Below, one piece after another: positions 1-12,388 of a DNA stretch of 64,000 bases. Position 1 is the first letter of the stretch; each line of letters begins with the position of its first letter. The position numbers were made by a program, and so were the translations under genes. Source of the stretch: Ectocarpus siliculosus (Eukaryota > Sar > Phaeophyceae > Ectocarpales > Ectocarpaceae); the NCBI GenBank assembly GCA_000310025.1, contig FN648905.1, forward strand, positions 614,317 to 678,316, in the 5' to 3' direction. Below the pieces are notes generated by a model that made no database searches, was not told the DNA's origin, and worked only from the letters and a program-made list of their open reading frames with translations.

Positions 1-171
1 CCCCCCCATTTCTAACAGCGATCGGGTTGGAATATCGCTGTTGGAAAATGGGCCAATGTTCTAACAGGCCGGCCGGAATCCTTGGAAATGTTCGGGCTGT
101 GAGCATTTGGGCTGTGATACTTTGCCATTTTCCTTCGCGTATGCAGCCCAATAATATGTTGGGAAAAGACC

Positions 172-650
172 CATCTTTATGGGAACAAATCTTCCCTTGG
201 TCTAATCTTGTCTTTTTCGACCTTTTGGGCAGTCTGCTTCCCGAACGAATTCAAATCAGCTGTTCGACCTTCGAGAATAGTCACAGCTTTGGTTGAGATC
301 TCTACAGAGCACCTATTGTTTCGCCAGGGTCCACGTTTGATTTGTTTCCAGCGGAGCAAGATTTGCAAAATTAGTCCAAGATTGGGCCGAAAAGCCAACT
401 CCGAGCAAATCTCGGGCCAAGATTTGACAAAATGCCGGTTTTGGAAGCATCTTGCTTGAAAATTGCACATGTTGAAGAAATCAAACATGGACCCTGGCGA
501 AAGAAGTACGTGATCTGTAGATATCTCAGCCAATGCTATGACTATTCTCCAAGGTCGAACAGCTGATTCGCATTCGTTCCGGAAGTAGACAGCCCCGAAA
601 AAGACAAGGTTTGCTCAAAAGAAGATTTTGTTCCCATAAATCGTGGTTTA
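172..650. repeat. Foldback (long inverted repeat) element
   Basis: The left arm (about 176-345) and right arm (about 483-648) are reverse complements at roughly 80 percent identity by eye. Both run from a shared end reading TTTATGGGAACAAA, through GAATCAGCTGTTCGACCTT-like sequence, to the inner ends CGCCAGGGTCCA. The centre is about 140 bp. Short open frames here come from the palindrome and are not treated as genes. It is probably a non-autonomous foldback DNA element; no target-site duplication was identified. Confidence 0.75.
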
Positions 651-655
651 AGAAA

Positions 656-2000
656 AGGACCCCTTCCCCAAATCCAAACGCCAGAAGACACGTTGCGCAT
701 GAAACAGTCTTGACTTCTCGGATGAAATTAGAAACTAGGACTGGCGGCTTCAGAGATTGGCTGGGTGACTACCACCCCGGCCTGTTTTTATGGTACTACC
801 ATGTCCCTCGAGGAAGACAACAGCGACAGATGGGAACATACCAGCCAACAAAAGAGCCTTGCGGCTCACAGGGGGCCGGAAGACCTCTCCCAGAGGGAAC
901 CACATCGTATTTCGCCCTTGGTACACGCATACCCAAACTCGTGTTTGACCTGGTCAAAGCTGTCTTCCTTGTACCAGGAAGCACCTGTGTTAGTTTTGCG
1001 GTCATCGCACCGGGTTACCTGCACTCAGGGACCGTCGAAGGGTCACTGTGTGTTGTTGCGTATCGCACCCATCGGCGTCATCGCACCGGGGGTGCGTTGG
1101 AAAATCGAAAACACTCTCACCACGGTGCCGTAACACGCACAACTACGGTAGAGAGATCCCAAAAGCCGGTGACTAGAATAGGGCCGGCGGCGCATCTGCT
1201 GAGTGGGCTGGGGCAGGTTGCGGGTGGTACAACGTGAAGTTGTTGTTGGACTACGGTCTTTGGCGCTTGAGTAGCAGTTTTCTTCCTTTCGAGAGGACTG
1301 TGATCGATCACCGCCCGCAGACTGAAACCGAGTGGTGGACACGATGTACAACCTCACTCTTATCTATTTTGTGCGTAAGAACCAAAAAATAATCTGTCGG
1401 CTTCACGTTCTCGAACAAAGTCTCGTCCAATGGCTGGCACGCTTATTTAGAGGTGACTGTGCTATGCGTAGATTCGCCCTGGTGTCGTTGCGAAGTCGGA
1501 GATTTATGCGTACTTCACGGTGCTCTAGCTCGGCTCGCCCTTGGAGTCTTGAGGTCGCGAAAGGGAGGGGCGTTGTGATCGAAAGATGGGCACGCTCAGG
1601 TTGGCGAAGATAGCCGTAAGAAGTTGTTTTATCGCCATTTCAAACCGATGTACCGCACCACAATGTCTAGCTGAAAGACTGAAATAACGGTTGCGTACGA
1701 CTCAGTGCCCTAACTCGACTTGGTTCACTGCACGTGGGCGGTGGTGTTGCTGAATGGTCGAGTGCGATGTGGGGACTTGGGTCATTCCAGACCCCGACGT
1801 CAAAGTCGGATTTCCCCGGCTTGGTACAGTTTTCGTGCGAGTACTGGGAGAGAAACAACTTTGAGGGGGGATCGGGCGCGAGGCTTGTGGGTTTCTAGCG
1901 CTAGTTCCTACCAACCTTCATTTCTCTCTCTTCGTCCCTGGTGATCTAGAAGCCGATAAAGGTGGAGCAATTCGAAAGAAAACAACACAGCTGTAGTCAT
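656..2000. other. No recognisable gene
   Basis: Open frames up to 208 codons exist (611-1237, +) but overlap in several frames on both strands and show no family motif or supported splice site. Between about 1005 and 1105 the motif ATCGCACC(C/G)G recurs. It resembles the subterminal repeats of the element at 30.4-30.9 kb, so part of this stretch may be a decayed relative. Confidence 0.4.
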
Positions 2001-2002
2001 CT

Positions 2003-2957
2003 ACAGTGGGGGGCCTTGTATAGGGCTGGGATGTGTCCCGAGATTTTACTGGCTATACCGGGCACCGGCACTATTCAGAATAGTGCCCCAATAGTGCCGG
2101 TTGAGGCTTCGAATATGGCACTACTGAGGCACTACGGCACTACTGAGGCACTATTTGATTTTATGGTGTGGCGCTAGCGGTTTGCGGCGCCAACAGAGTA
2201 CGAAATGGATCGAAACTGAAATTAGTGAAGTTCTAGCGTGAGGGTGGGCAGGCTTTCTCCCGACACTTTTGGTCCCACCCTGCCGAAGACGCAGACTTTG
2301 TTGCAAGATAATTAGAAAAAAATTGAAATAGAAAAAAAGAAACACGACGGCGCACTGCGAGCACCCGAAGCGAGCACCCGAAGACCCGAAGCGGTCTGCA
2401 ATCTGTGTGTGAGAGATCTTCGCATCCACTAGCTTGAGAATCTCAAGCTTGGTGTTGTTGTCCGCGCACGAGAGACCTTCTTACCCCCCCCCGTTCGTGT
2501 TCTTCCGGCGTTTAGATGGTCCCGCCCCAGCACCCTCAGCTGGTGTCGCTTTGCGCTTGGCAGTCCTAGCGGCGCACGTGCTGCAGATGCGGCGCAACTC
2601 GTTGTCCTCAAACATGCTGCCGAAGTTGCCGTGGAGCCGCCCGCCACATCCCCCCTGGCAGACGTGGCCATCAGAGTCTTGCGGCGTTCTGTCTTGTTGA
2701 AGGCACAGTTCACCTTCCCCACAAGGCATGGTGCACCTCTGCGTAGAGCTCTTCGGGTCTGCAGCAGCGCGTGTACCGTGGCGTCTGTCCTTCGTCTTGT
2801 GTGTTGTGTGTGTGTTGTGAACCGGCACTATAGCGGGACAGCCCTCAATAGTGCCTAACCGGCACTATTGAGGGCGCTGTCTGTGTCCAGCGATTTTACC
2901 GGCACTATACCGGGCACCATCCCTACTCAACCGGCATTATAGAGGGCCCCCCACTGT
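2003..2957. mobile_element. TIR DNA transposon with CCGGCACTAT subterminal repeats
   Basis: The ends are inverted: the left reads ACAGTGGGGGGCC and the right GGCCCCCCACTGT, and similarity continues inward (GGGATG on the left, CATCCC on the right). Both subterminal zones (2040-2160 and 2820-2945) are packed with direct and inverted copies of CCGGCACTAT and its variants. A small ORF on the minus strand (2481-2729) encodes a Cys/His motif protein. No clean target-site duplication was found. It has the same layout as the element at 19931-21736. It carries no transposase and is non-autonomous or decayed; the superfamily is undetermined. Confidence 0.75.
2481..2729 (-). CDS. Small transposon-borne Cys/His (putative zinc-binding) protein
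   Basis: An 82-codon ORF starts at an ATG whose complement is at 2727-2729 and stops at TAA (complement 2481-2483). The N-terminal part has MPCGEGELC. The centre has the motif HVCQGGCGGRLHG, followed about 15 residues later by RRICSTC, giving C-x3-C-x5-H plus C-x2-C, a plausible zinc site. The C-terminus is basic and Ala/Gly/Lys-rich (PSKRRK), like a nuclear localisation signal. A related but frameshifted reading (GELC then [14 protein letters not shown]) lies in the element at 19931-21736. Recurrence of the motif in two elements with different repeats suggests a real transposon protein. DNA binding is inferred; no enzymatic motif is visible. Confidence 0.55.
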   Translation of the reverse strand: MPCGEGELCLQQDRTPQDSDGHVCQGGCGGRLHGNFGSMFEDNELRRICSTCAARTAKRKATPAEGAGAGPSKRRKNTNGGG

Positions 2958-3002
2958 TCTTTTTTTTTTTTGCCTTTGCCTTTGCCTTTGTTTTGTTTTT
3001 TG

Positions 3003-3410
3003 CGGCAACCATGAATGGTGGTCGTGTAGATTATGTTGTGCGGGGTCGAGAACCCTCTCTACGCGCAAAGGGGATAATCGCACGTTGTGTTAAATTGGTC
3101 ACGCACCCTCGAGGCAGTTACACAGCGCTTACAACTGGGTATAGAAGTGAAAGCAACAGAAAATAAATTAAGTGATACGCAGCTGTCATCCGTACGCAAG
3201 GAAGTAAGCACAAGATGCCGAATACCCTTAGCAGGATGCAGCGCACCCTTCATGCGACTCGCCGAATACCTCACGGTGCTTCGCGCTTGGTGATGTGAGA
3301 GCCTGGTCCGGTGAGAACCCGGCATGCTCCGCCCCGGCTTTGTAGGGATGCGAGGTCAATGGTCTAACGACTACGACATGCACGACTATGAGTACACCCC
3401 CCCCCCCCCC
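3003..3410 (+). mobile_element. Poly(C)-tailed retroposon (SINE-like or LINE 3' end), copy 1
   Basis: This segment of about 400 bp recurs in reverse complement at 28512-28922. Both copies start next to a T-rich tract with GCGGCAACCATGAATGG-like sequence and end GACTATGAGTACA followed by a C-run. The last 90 bp (GCTCCG...GGTCAATGGTC...GAGTAC, then poly-C) match the 3' end of the LINE fragment at 14293-14870. It is therefore either a LINE-derived 3' end or a SINE sharing a LINE tail. No convincing tRNA A and B boxes were seen. Confidence 0.65.
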
Positions 3411-3420
3411 ACTGTACTTC

Positions 3421-6200
3421 GTATGATTGATTATGCGGACTACGTAGAAATAGATGTCTGGTGTACTTTTTTTCTGTGCCCTTACATAATATTTACAGTG
3501 GAGCTGCTAATTGTTGGTCATTTGGAAAACTGTTTTAAGGAAAAATTGACCCTGTTGTTCCCATCAAAATATCAACGACCAACGATCTCCTTACGGGGAA
3601 TTATTTTGGAAAAAGCCCGTTTTGGACCGGCTACTTGTCTTTTTTTGGGCGACTTTTGGGTCGGTTAGGCCTGTCAATAAGGATGTCATTTTTTTGCATC
3701 ATGCGCCGACGCTGACGACAGACACACACACATCACCAACCTGGAAATGGCTGCCATCGCTGTCGCAGCTCACTGGCAGCAGAAGTGGCACTTGCTTGGC
3801 TCCATCCTACATCAGCCGCCTGGGGTGGCCGCAACCGGTGTGGGCGATGCCCTCTGCCAGCAACCACTCTGGCTATGGCCTTGGTGGCCCTCGATGAGGT
3901 TCAACGCAACGACTTGTCGCAAGAGGAGGAGGGTCCCGCTAATGCCCTTCTCACCTCAGACTACTGAAGCCCGAAAGGGATTCAGGTTCTGTGGACGATA
4001 TTCTCAGAACCTATATTCGAAAACGACCCCACTGAAATGTGACCCCACCAAAAAGTGACCCCACTCTCTGCATATTCACTTGGTTTTAGAGTAGGCGATC
4101 TTCGGTCTCTTCTCTAGAAGCAAGTTTTTTTTCTTCGGTCAATGTTTCTCGAGATTCCGTCGACACGTTTTCGTGTGGGTTGGAAGAGTTGTCCCTCCTG
4201 GCCCGTTCCGCCCCTCCTGCGAGTTTGGTGCTAGCGCTTGGGTCAGCTTGTGAGAACGCGTCCGTTGTTGTATGTCTTATTCGTAGATCTCCCCGCTGCG
4301 CGAACAACCGAACCACCCCTCCCTCATCATTACCTCCAGTTTTACCCCCAATAGTCGCAAGTACCGCCGCGCCCACGACGGGGAGGATGCACGTCAACGG
4401 TTGGTTCAGAATCACGCACGAAAGTCGACGACTTTGGACACAGCCCAGGCAATAATGCCTGAAAGATGCCTCAAACTTTTGCCGATAACCACTGCTGTGT
4501 GTGACAAGCAAGGCAATGCTCGAAGGCAGAGCACACCTCACCAGCACTCAAGTAACCTCATCATTGAGTATAATATTTCTTTTTTCTCCTTCCAGACTGA
4601 CTGTGGACCACAGCAGCAGTATACAGTAGTCTGTGGACCACTCGCATTAGTAACATTATTATTTGGTATCTTCCAGACTGATTGTGCTGATTGTGACCAG
4701 TCACCATGGTCAGTCTCACCATCTACTGTATGTAGTGGCATGGGTGTCTCTCTCTTCTCAAAATTCCACATACATACATACATGAACCCGATAGTATAGG
4801 AACATGATTTTTTCTCCTGTTGCCCCTAGTATACAGGCCACACATCTCGCAAGAGGTCAACCTCATCAGGATGTGTACCAACCAGCTTGCAGAACTACAA
4901 CTACTGCTGTACTGCTGTAGTGAGGTTGCGCAAATTTATTTTTGGTCTCCCAGACTGACTGAGCACCACAGCGTAGTCGACACACAGTGACATCGAATCT
5001 CTCGTCAGAGCGTGTCTTCCCTGCACTTTTTTTCTGGTCAGGGTACGGTGGTACTACATGTATTTGTACGGCATACTATGCATAGACTACTATACGCAAC
5101 CAAATACCCAACCATGGGACTTCTATAGATACGCAATTCGACTGCCAACTGCCAACTATTGGACTTCTATAGATAGATACGCAATTCGACTGCCAACCAT
5201 GGTGGGTGTACAGGTCATACGCCTTGACTTCCCGTCTGTCTTGTCGTACACACCCAAGACTGCATCATGTACCCCCGGCTTGTCGCCTTCGCGGCTCTCC
5301 TTTTCCTGTTCGCGTTGAGTCCGGTCATGAAGAGGAAAACTCCTCCCCACAAAGCACTGCCGGCACGAGAAAATTTTGGGTCTACCCCAGCAACGACCCA
5401 CTTCTTTGCGTCCGGAACGGACTCCGGCGGCAATCCTCTCCCTGACGACTCCGTTTTACCCCTGGGAGGTGGCCTGCCCGCCTTGCCCTATCTTGGCCTC
5501 CCGTTCTTTTTCTACCTGATTTCCTTGTCTGATAGGGGACCGCATTTCCTGCGTTTTCCGACTTCATTTTCCCGTGTGTAATTGCATCCATCCTCGGTCT
5601 TGAGTCCATTTTGCACGTGCGTCTATAGGAGTGATCTGCGCACCTGGCCTTGCAGCGGCCACTCCCCTCGTTGCCGTTTTTGGGTACTACTTCGTAGGCG
5701 TATGTATCAGGATTTCGTGCTGCGTTCCTTGCCTGGAGGGACTACCTTTTCCGTCTGTATGTCGATTCTTTTGCGGTTTGCCGCTTGTATGCGGTATTCG
5801 TTGTGCTGCAGACACATGCCGGGACCATCAATAAAGAAAGTCCACAACGTTCACTTTAACACCGCCGGTGAACCCATCGGGGCTGCCCTCGATCATCCTC
5901 TCCCGTATTTGTCCAGCGGGGTAATTGCGGCGGTTAACGCTTCCCCATCTACCCGTCAAATGTTGGCCTTACCGTTATTGCCGACGATGGATACCACGGC
6001 CACGGCCGACGGCGCCCTGTCTCTTTGCCCCCTCTATGTCGTACTCATCCGCACGTCGAGTGGAGTTTAAGTCGAAAACGGGGAGAAATGGTGTTTCTTT
6101 CCTTCTTTCTTGTTCCTTCTTCGCTTCTTTCATTTAACATCCATGGATGGACTTATCCATCATCTTCATCACCGCCCCCAACTACATCATCCTCGACCCC
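3421..6200. other. No firm gene; weak ORF candidates
   Basis: Three open stretches are worth recording. 3785-3967 (+) reads into a short acidic tail (QRNDLSQEEEGP). 4086-4547 (-) ends in a hydrophilic tail (SRETLTEEKKLASREETED). 5267-5581 (+) begins MYPRLVAFAALLFLF, which resembles a signal peptide. None has a recognisable domain or supported splice sites. CAGACTGACTG-like and ACTACTGCTGTA-like short repeats occur at 4590-4990. The missing upstream exons of UCHL5 were looked for here and not found. Confidence 0.3.
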
Positions 6201-6219
6201 ACACATACATGCCCTCCCT

Positions 6220-8230
<2,011 letters not shown>

Positions 8231-8404
8231 TGGATCTCAATTTAGCACCGCCTCTGTCTGCATATATACACGCTGCTCCAATCATAGCTAAACTCTATGC
8301 CTATGCATACAGTAGTACATACAGCAGCAGTACCACCGTTCTTTCTTTGACAAGAGGGTTGATATTGTTGCGTTTGACGTGTTGTACACCGTGTGGGGAT
8401 TCAG

Positions 8405-10328
8405 GCATGTGGCAACGGAAGAAAGACAGCGTTGCATGCGGCGTGTGGAAGCTTTGGACCGAGAATTGTCGGGTAGAGGCGGGGTACAACAGCCCGAGGC
8501 CGCCGCGCTCTCTGCGCTGAAGCAGGTAAGACCTTCATTCACAACATATTCAGAATTGATGTGATCGAAAGTACTTCTTACTTCCTAGAGATGGGGGTGC
8601 CGATTCCTCCCATTTATTGTGGACGTCGGACTTGTACACCTTTCGGCACAATTTCGGACGTACTGGCCTGGGTCACACATCAGGAAGGCCACCTGGAAGC
8701 TTTGTTGGCCTTCCTTCCGCGGTGTTAGCCTTAAGTTTTATCGCGAATAGGATTCAGCCTTGCCTTTCGCTCGTCGACCGTGAAGTCGAATTTTGCGTAC
8801 ACACGAAGGTATGACTCTCCACATTGTTTGGGCATACACCAGTGAGATGAAATCTCCAGTTCGTGTTAGTTCGCCGACATTCGAACCTACGTCGTAAACC
8901 TCAGAAGGTTGCGTGGTTTTCTATTGAATCACTCAGCGAATGTTGTGTGACCTATCACCTCCAAGCCTCCTCCCCTTGTTTCGCACATAGTCATGCCGTG
9001 GTATCTTGTTATCGCTGTAGGAGGAAAACTTCGCGCTGGAGAGTCAGCGGGCGGCAGCGCTGCGCGTCGCCGAGGAGTGCGATGTGACCGTCGCTCTCGA
9101 GGAAGCGAAGTTTGCTCAATGGAGGTGAGCGAGGAAATAGGGACAGTTGACAATCTGTAGTAGGGGTCACTTTCGGCCCAGACGAAGTGACTGTCCGCTA
9201 GTCCAGATTCTAGATTCGTACGAAGACAGCGCTTGCAAATCCTTTTTCGGTTACCAGGGAACGTTATGATGCGTGCTGATGCCCATGTCGCGGGTGTTTG
9301 TGTTTGATGTAACGATGCAACACAAAATCAAACTCCATTCTTCCCGTGGGTTGTTCATGCGTTGTAGGAAGGAAAACATGCGCCGCAAGCATGACTATGT
9401 TCCGTTCGCTGTGAAGCTCCTGGACGTCCTGGCTGAAAAGGTAAGCGTCAAGGAAATAACCAACGAGGCGAAGGTAAGATGAATACAAGTAGGCACCAGG
9501 GCTACCGCGTGTTGTGCGACATATCGTCGGGTAGGAGTTGATCCGTTCTCTCTTGTTTCCCGTAAGATCACCCGTGCAATCATCACCTCTTGAAACCCCA
9601 CGCGTACCTTATGCCCCGCGCGTCTTGGGGACTGTCACCAAATAGATTTGGGTGCGTGCTCTGCATGCCATTTATGCTACGCTATGTAACGGATGAGAGC
9701 CTGCAATCGAAAAAACACCGCAGTCAGTCATGTATAGGGTTCAAATTCATGTCCGCATGTGTACCTTTTCATTGAACTGTATGACACGCCGGCGCTGTGG
9801 CACGCGGCCAACATGCATTCGAGACAATGTGCATCCTCTGAAACTGGCGTCTGGAATAAGTTTCAGAGCTGGGTGTACTCCTTTCTGTGACAAACCGTAT
9901 GCTCTTCGCCGTGTTCTGCGTTTACCACGTGTCCTCGAAACGTACGGAGCTAGATTAATTATCCACTTGCCTCGAAAGGCCGATCAGATTCACATCCGGG
10001 GTCAACTATCGCGTCGTTGCGCCCGTTTGCTCTTTGTGCTGTTAGCATCGCACACCGAAATGAAAGGACATGTTACGCAGTTCGGAAGCATGTCTCAAAA
10101 ACGCGGTAAAGCACCTTGTCCGCGGCCCGTTGCACCCCGTCGCGTTGCTACAAATGGGAGGCGTTTCTCAACATGTGTCGAAGTGACACAACCAAATTCG
10201 CCCATTCCATACCGTTGATGTGTATGCAGACAGACTTCAAAAACGTGGTCGACTCCATGAAATCCAAGGCGAAACACCGAGAAGACGCTAGGACTAGCGC
10301 TGGGGAAGGATCGGAGGGTTTTAAATAA
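8405..10328 (+). CDS. UCHL5: UCHL5/UCH37-like ubiquitin C-terminal hydrolase, C-terminal exons (5' partial)
   Basis: Four exons join in phase. 8405-8525 gives HVATEERQRCMRRVEALDRE...ALKQ, 9021-9124 gives EENFALESQRAAALRVAEEC...FAQW, 9368-9440 gives KENMRRKHDYVPFAVKLLDV plus LAEK, and 10230-10328 gives TDFKNVVDSMKSKAKHRED...GFK and TAA. Acceptors end CAG or TAG; donors are gtaaga, gtgagc and gtaagc. The block RRKHDYVPFAVKLLDVLAE matches the RRKHNYLPFIMELLKTLAE region of animal UCHL5. There this helical C-terminal part binds proteasome subunit Rpn13 or INO80 subunits and controls a cysteine protease that trims ubiquitin chains. The catalytic UCH domain is not in the visible exons. Exon 8405 needs two bases from an upstream exon, left of the Harbinger copy or outside the window. 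A second in-frame donor at 9474 could add 11 codons. Confidence 0.85.
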
Positions 10329-11916
10329 AAACCATCTCTTCGCCAGCGGCGACCCCCTCACGCACCAGCACCCTCCATTCTTGGAACGGAGCGATCCCGA
10401 GGGGAGTAGATAAAGTACCGTGGAGTTGTGAAGCCCACATACGCGATTTGAAGCGGGGCATGAGGTCGCTTGAAAGACAACAGGCGTCAACGTTGTCGAG
10501 TGCGTCATAAGACAGGCTATGGTGTTGAAAGCCAGGATCGCCGTACTAGAATCCTACTGACTGGCATCGGTTTTCGTTGTGTGGGTGTGTTCGTCCCATC
10601 TATTCTGGTGCGAGGCTACACATTCGGTGTATGTGGTGGGCGTATAAGTTGGGGTCGCACGGGACGAAGGTCGTACATGCCGCCGAAAATTTGAACACCA
10701 CCTATGTAGTCGCCACGCAAAGACAGAACAATTAAATTATTTTGCCGCCACACAAATACAGAACGCCCGCAGAGCAGAGACAGAGCCGCACTATGATGCA
10801 CACGAATGAATGTTTGATGACTCGACGTTCTCCCCACAATCTACGATTGTGTTTGCTGATTGGTCGCGGCGGTTCTGAACCAAGAACCAATGAGGGGCGC
10901 GATTCTCCGTAAGGTGTCAGTGCTGCGTAGATTTTCCCATATGCTGTTGCGAAGCCAGACATCCAAGTGTACTCAAGAGGATGAATCTCGGCTCGGGATT
11001 CGGGTCTTCAAACCGCGGCAGGACCGCTCTGATCGAAGATTTGACACGCTCAAGTGAAGACACCCGCAACACCACTTCAAACGCAATTACTAACAAAGTC
11101 GCGCGGTGTCGTAAATAAGGACACCGTGGAGGCGGTGCCGGTCATATCTCAGCGACATTGGGTCACTTTGGGCGAAAGAGAGCTTGCATGAAGGCTGCGA
11201 GCCGCGGAAACACAGTGAATGAATGTGTTTTCGAAGCATTATTCGAGCGAAGCGAGATTTCTAATCTGGCCTGAGGTCTCGCGGCAATAGGGTTCCATCG
11301 AAACAAAATAGTTTGCGTGTTTGCAATTGTCTCAGCTCGGACTTCCTTTGGACTTCAAAGATCAAACACAAACTCCAGTCAGCAAACACCCTATTAATCG
11401 GGCACGTTCTGTACTCAGCAACAACCGGACGATGTTGAAGACAATAACCACAAGACAACAACAACGTCGCCTCAACCACAGTCTACAATACCAAAATGGT
11501 ACAAGATATTATTTCACGTAGTCTACAGCAGTCCCGTGACCGATACTGCAGTACAACACAGCAGTCATACAAGTCTAGACCACCATATTAATATACTGTA
11601 GACTATAGATCAATTCTGAGCTGTGTATCTCTGACCAAATATATTATCACCACTTACCGTGCCAACCACGTGGGGCATGCATAGATATTACCTACTGTTA
11701 GTTCTTATTTCTAGCTGCAGTCTTAGCCATTCAATGGGCTCCAGCATACATGTCTGTTAATCTGCTCAAGTCTGCTACTACTGCTCGACATTCTGCTGTG
11801 TAGTCTACAAGTTGGTTGCTGCCTCTACATGAATGCATGCATACATACGTGCTGCAGCAGGATCCAATGGCCATTCAGAGTGTAACGCCATATGCATATT
11901 TCCTTTCCTCCTTCTC

Positions 11917-11971
<55 letters not shown>

Positions 11972-12388
11972 CCCCTCTCTCTCCCTCTCTCTCTCCCTCT
12001 GTCTCTCGCTCGCTCCCTCCCTCTCTCCCTCCCTCTCTCCGTCCACGCACATCCTGGGAGGACTTCACTGACGAAGAGGTTACGTAGCAATGTGAGACAT
12101 CACTCATAAGAGCCGCTGCAGGCGTGTAGACTACACTGCTGTGGTGCAAAAAACTGGAGCCCACTGTGTGTTCGAGATGTTTTGCGCCAATCTGACCACA
12201 CCAGCCCAGTTGTTGTGCTGGCCTCTACGGAGTGGCACCTGACCGTGCGAGGCTCTCAACACCTCGTGGGAAATGCATACAAAGATCCTACTCCGTTCGT
12301 TGTCTATTGTCTATTGCTACTGCTGTCGTCGGTTTATTCAGCCTATTCCAGGTTGGGAACCTCCACAGCCTGTCCCTGTTTCCGCGAA
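10329..12388. other. Intergenic region between UCHL5 and CK1
   Basis: This region of about 2 kb holds the 3' flank of the UCHL5-like gene (an AATAAAAA overlaps its stop at 10325) and presumably the CK1 promoter and 5' UTR. A repeat fragment at about 11235-11310 (TTCGAGCGAAGCGAGAT, TCTAATCTGGCCTG) recurs at 17199-17260. No additional coding exon was recognised. Confidence 0.5.
11918..12045. repeat. (CT)n pyrimidine tract upstream of CK1
   Basis: About 50 bp of pure CT is followed by about 75 bp of interrupted C/T-rich sequence, ending roughly 340 bp before the CK1 start codon. It may belong to the promoter or 5' UTR; a regulatory role is only a possibility. Confidence 0.95.
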
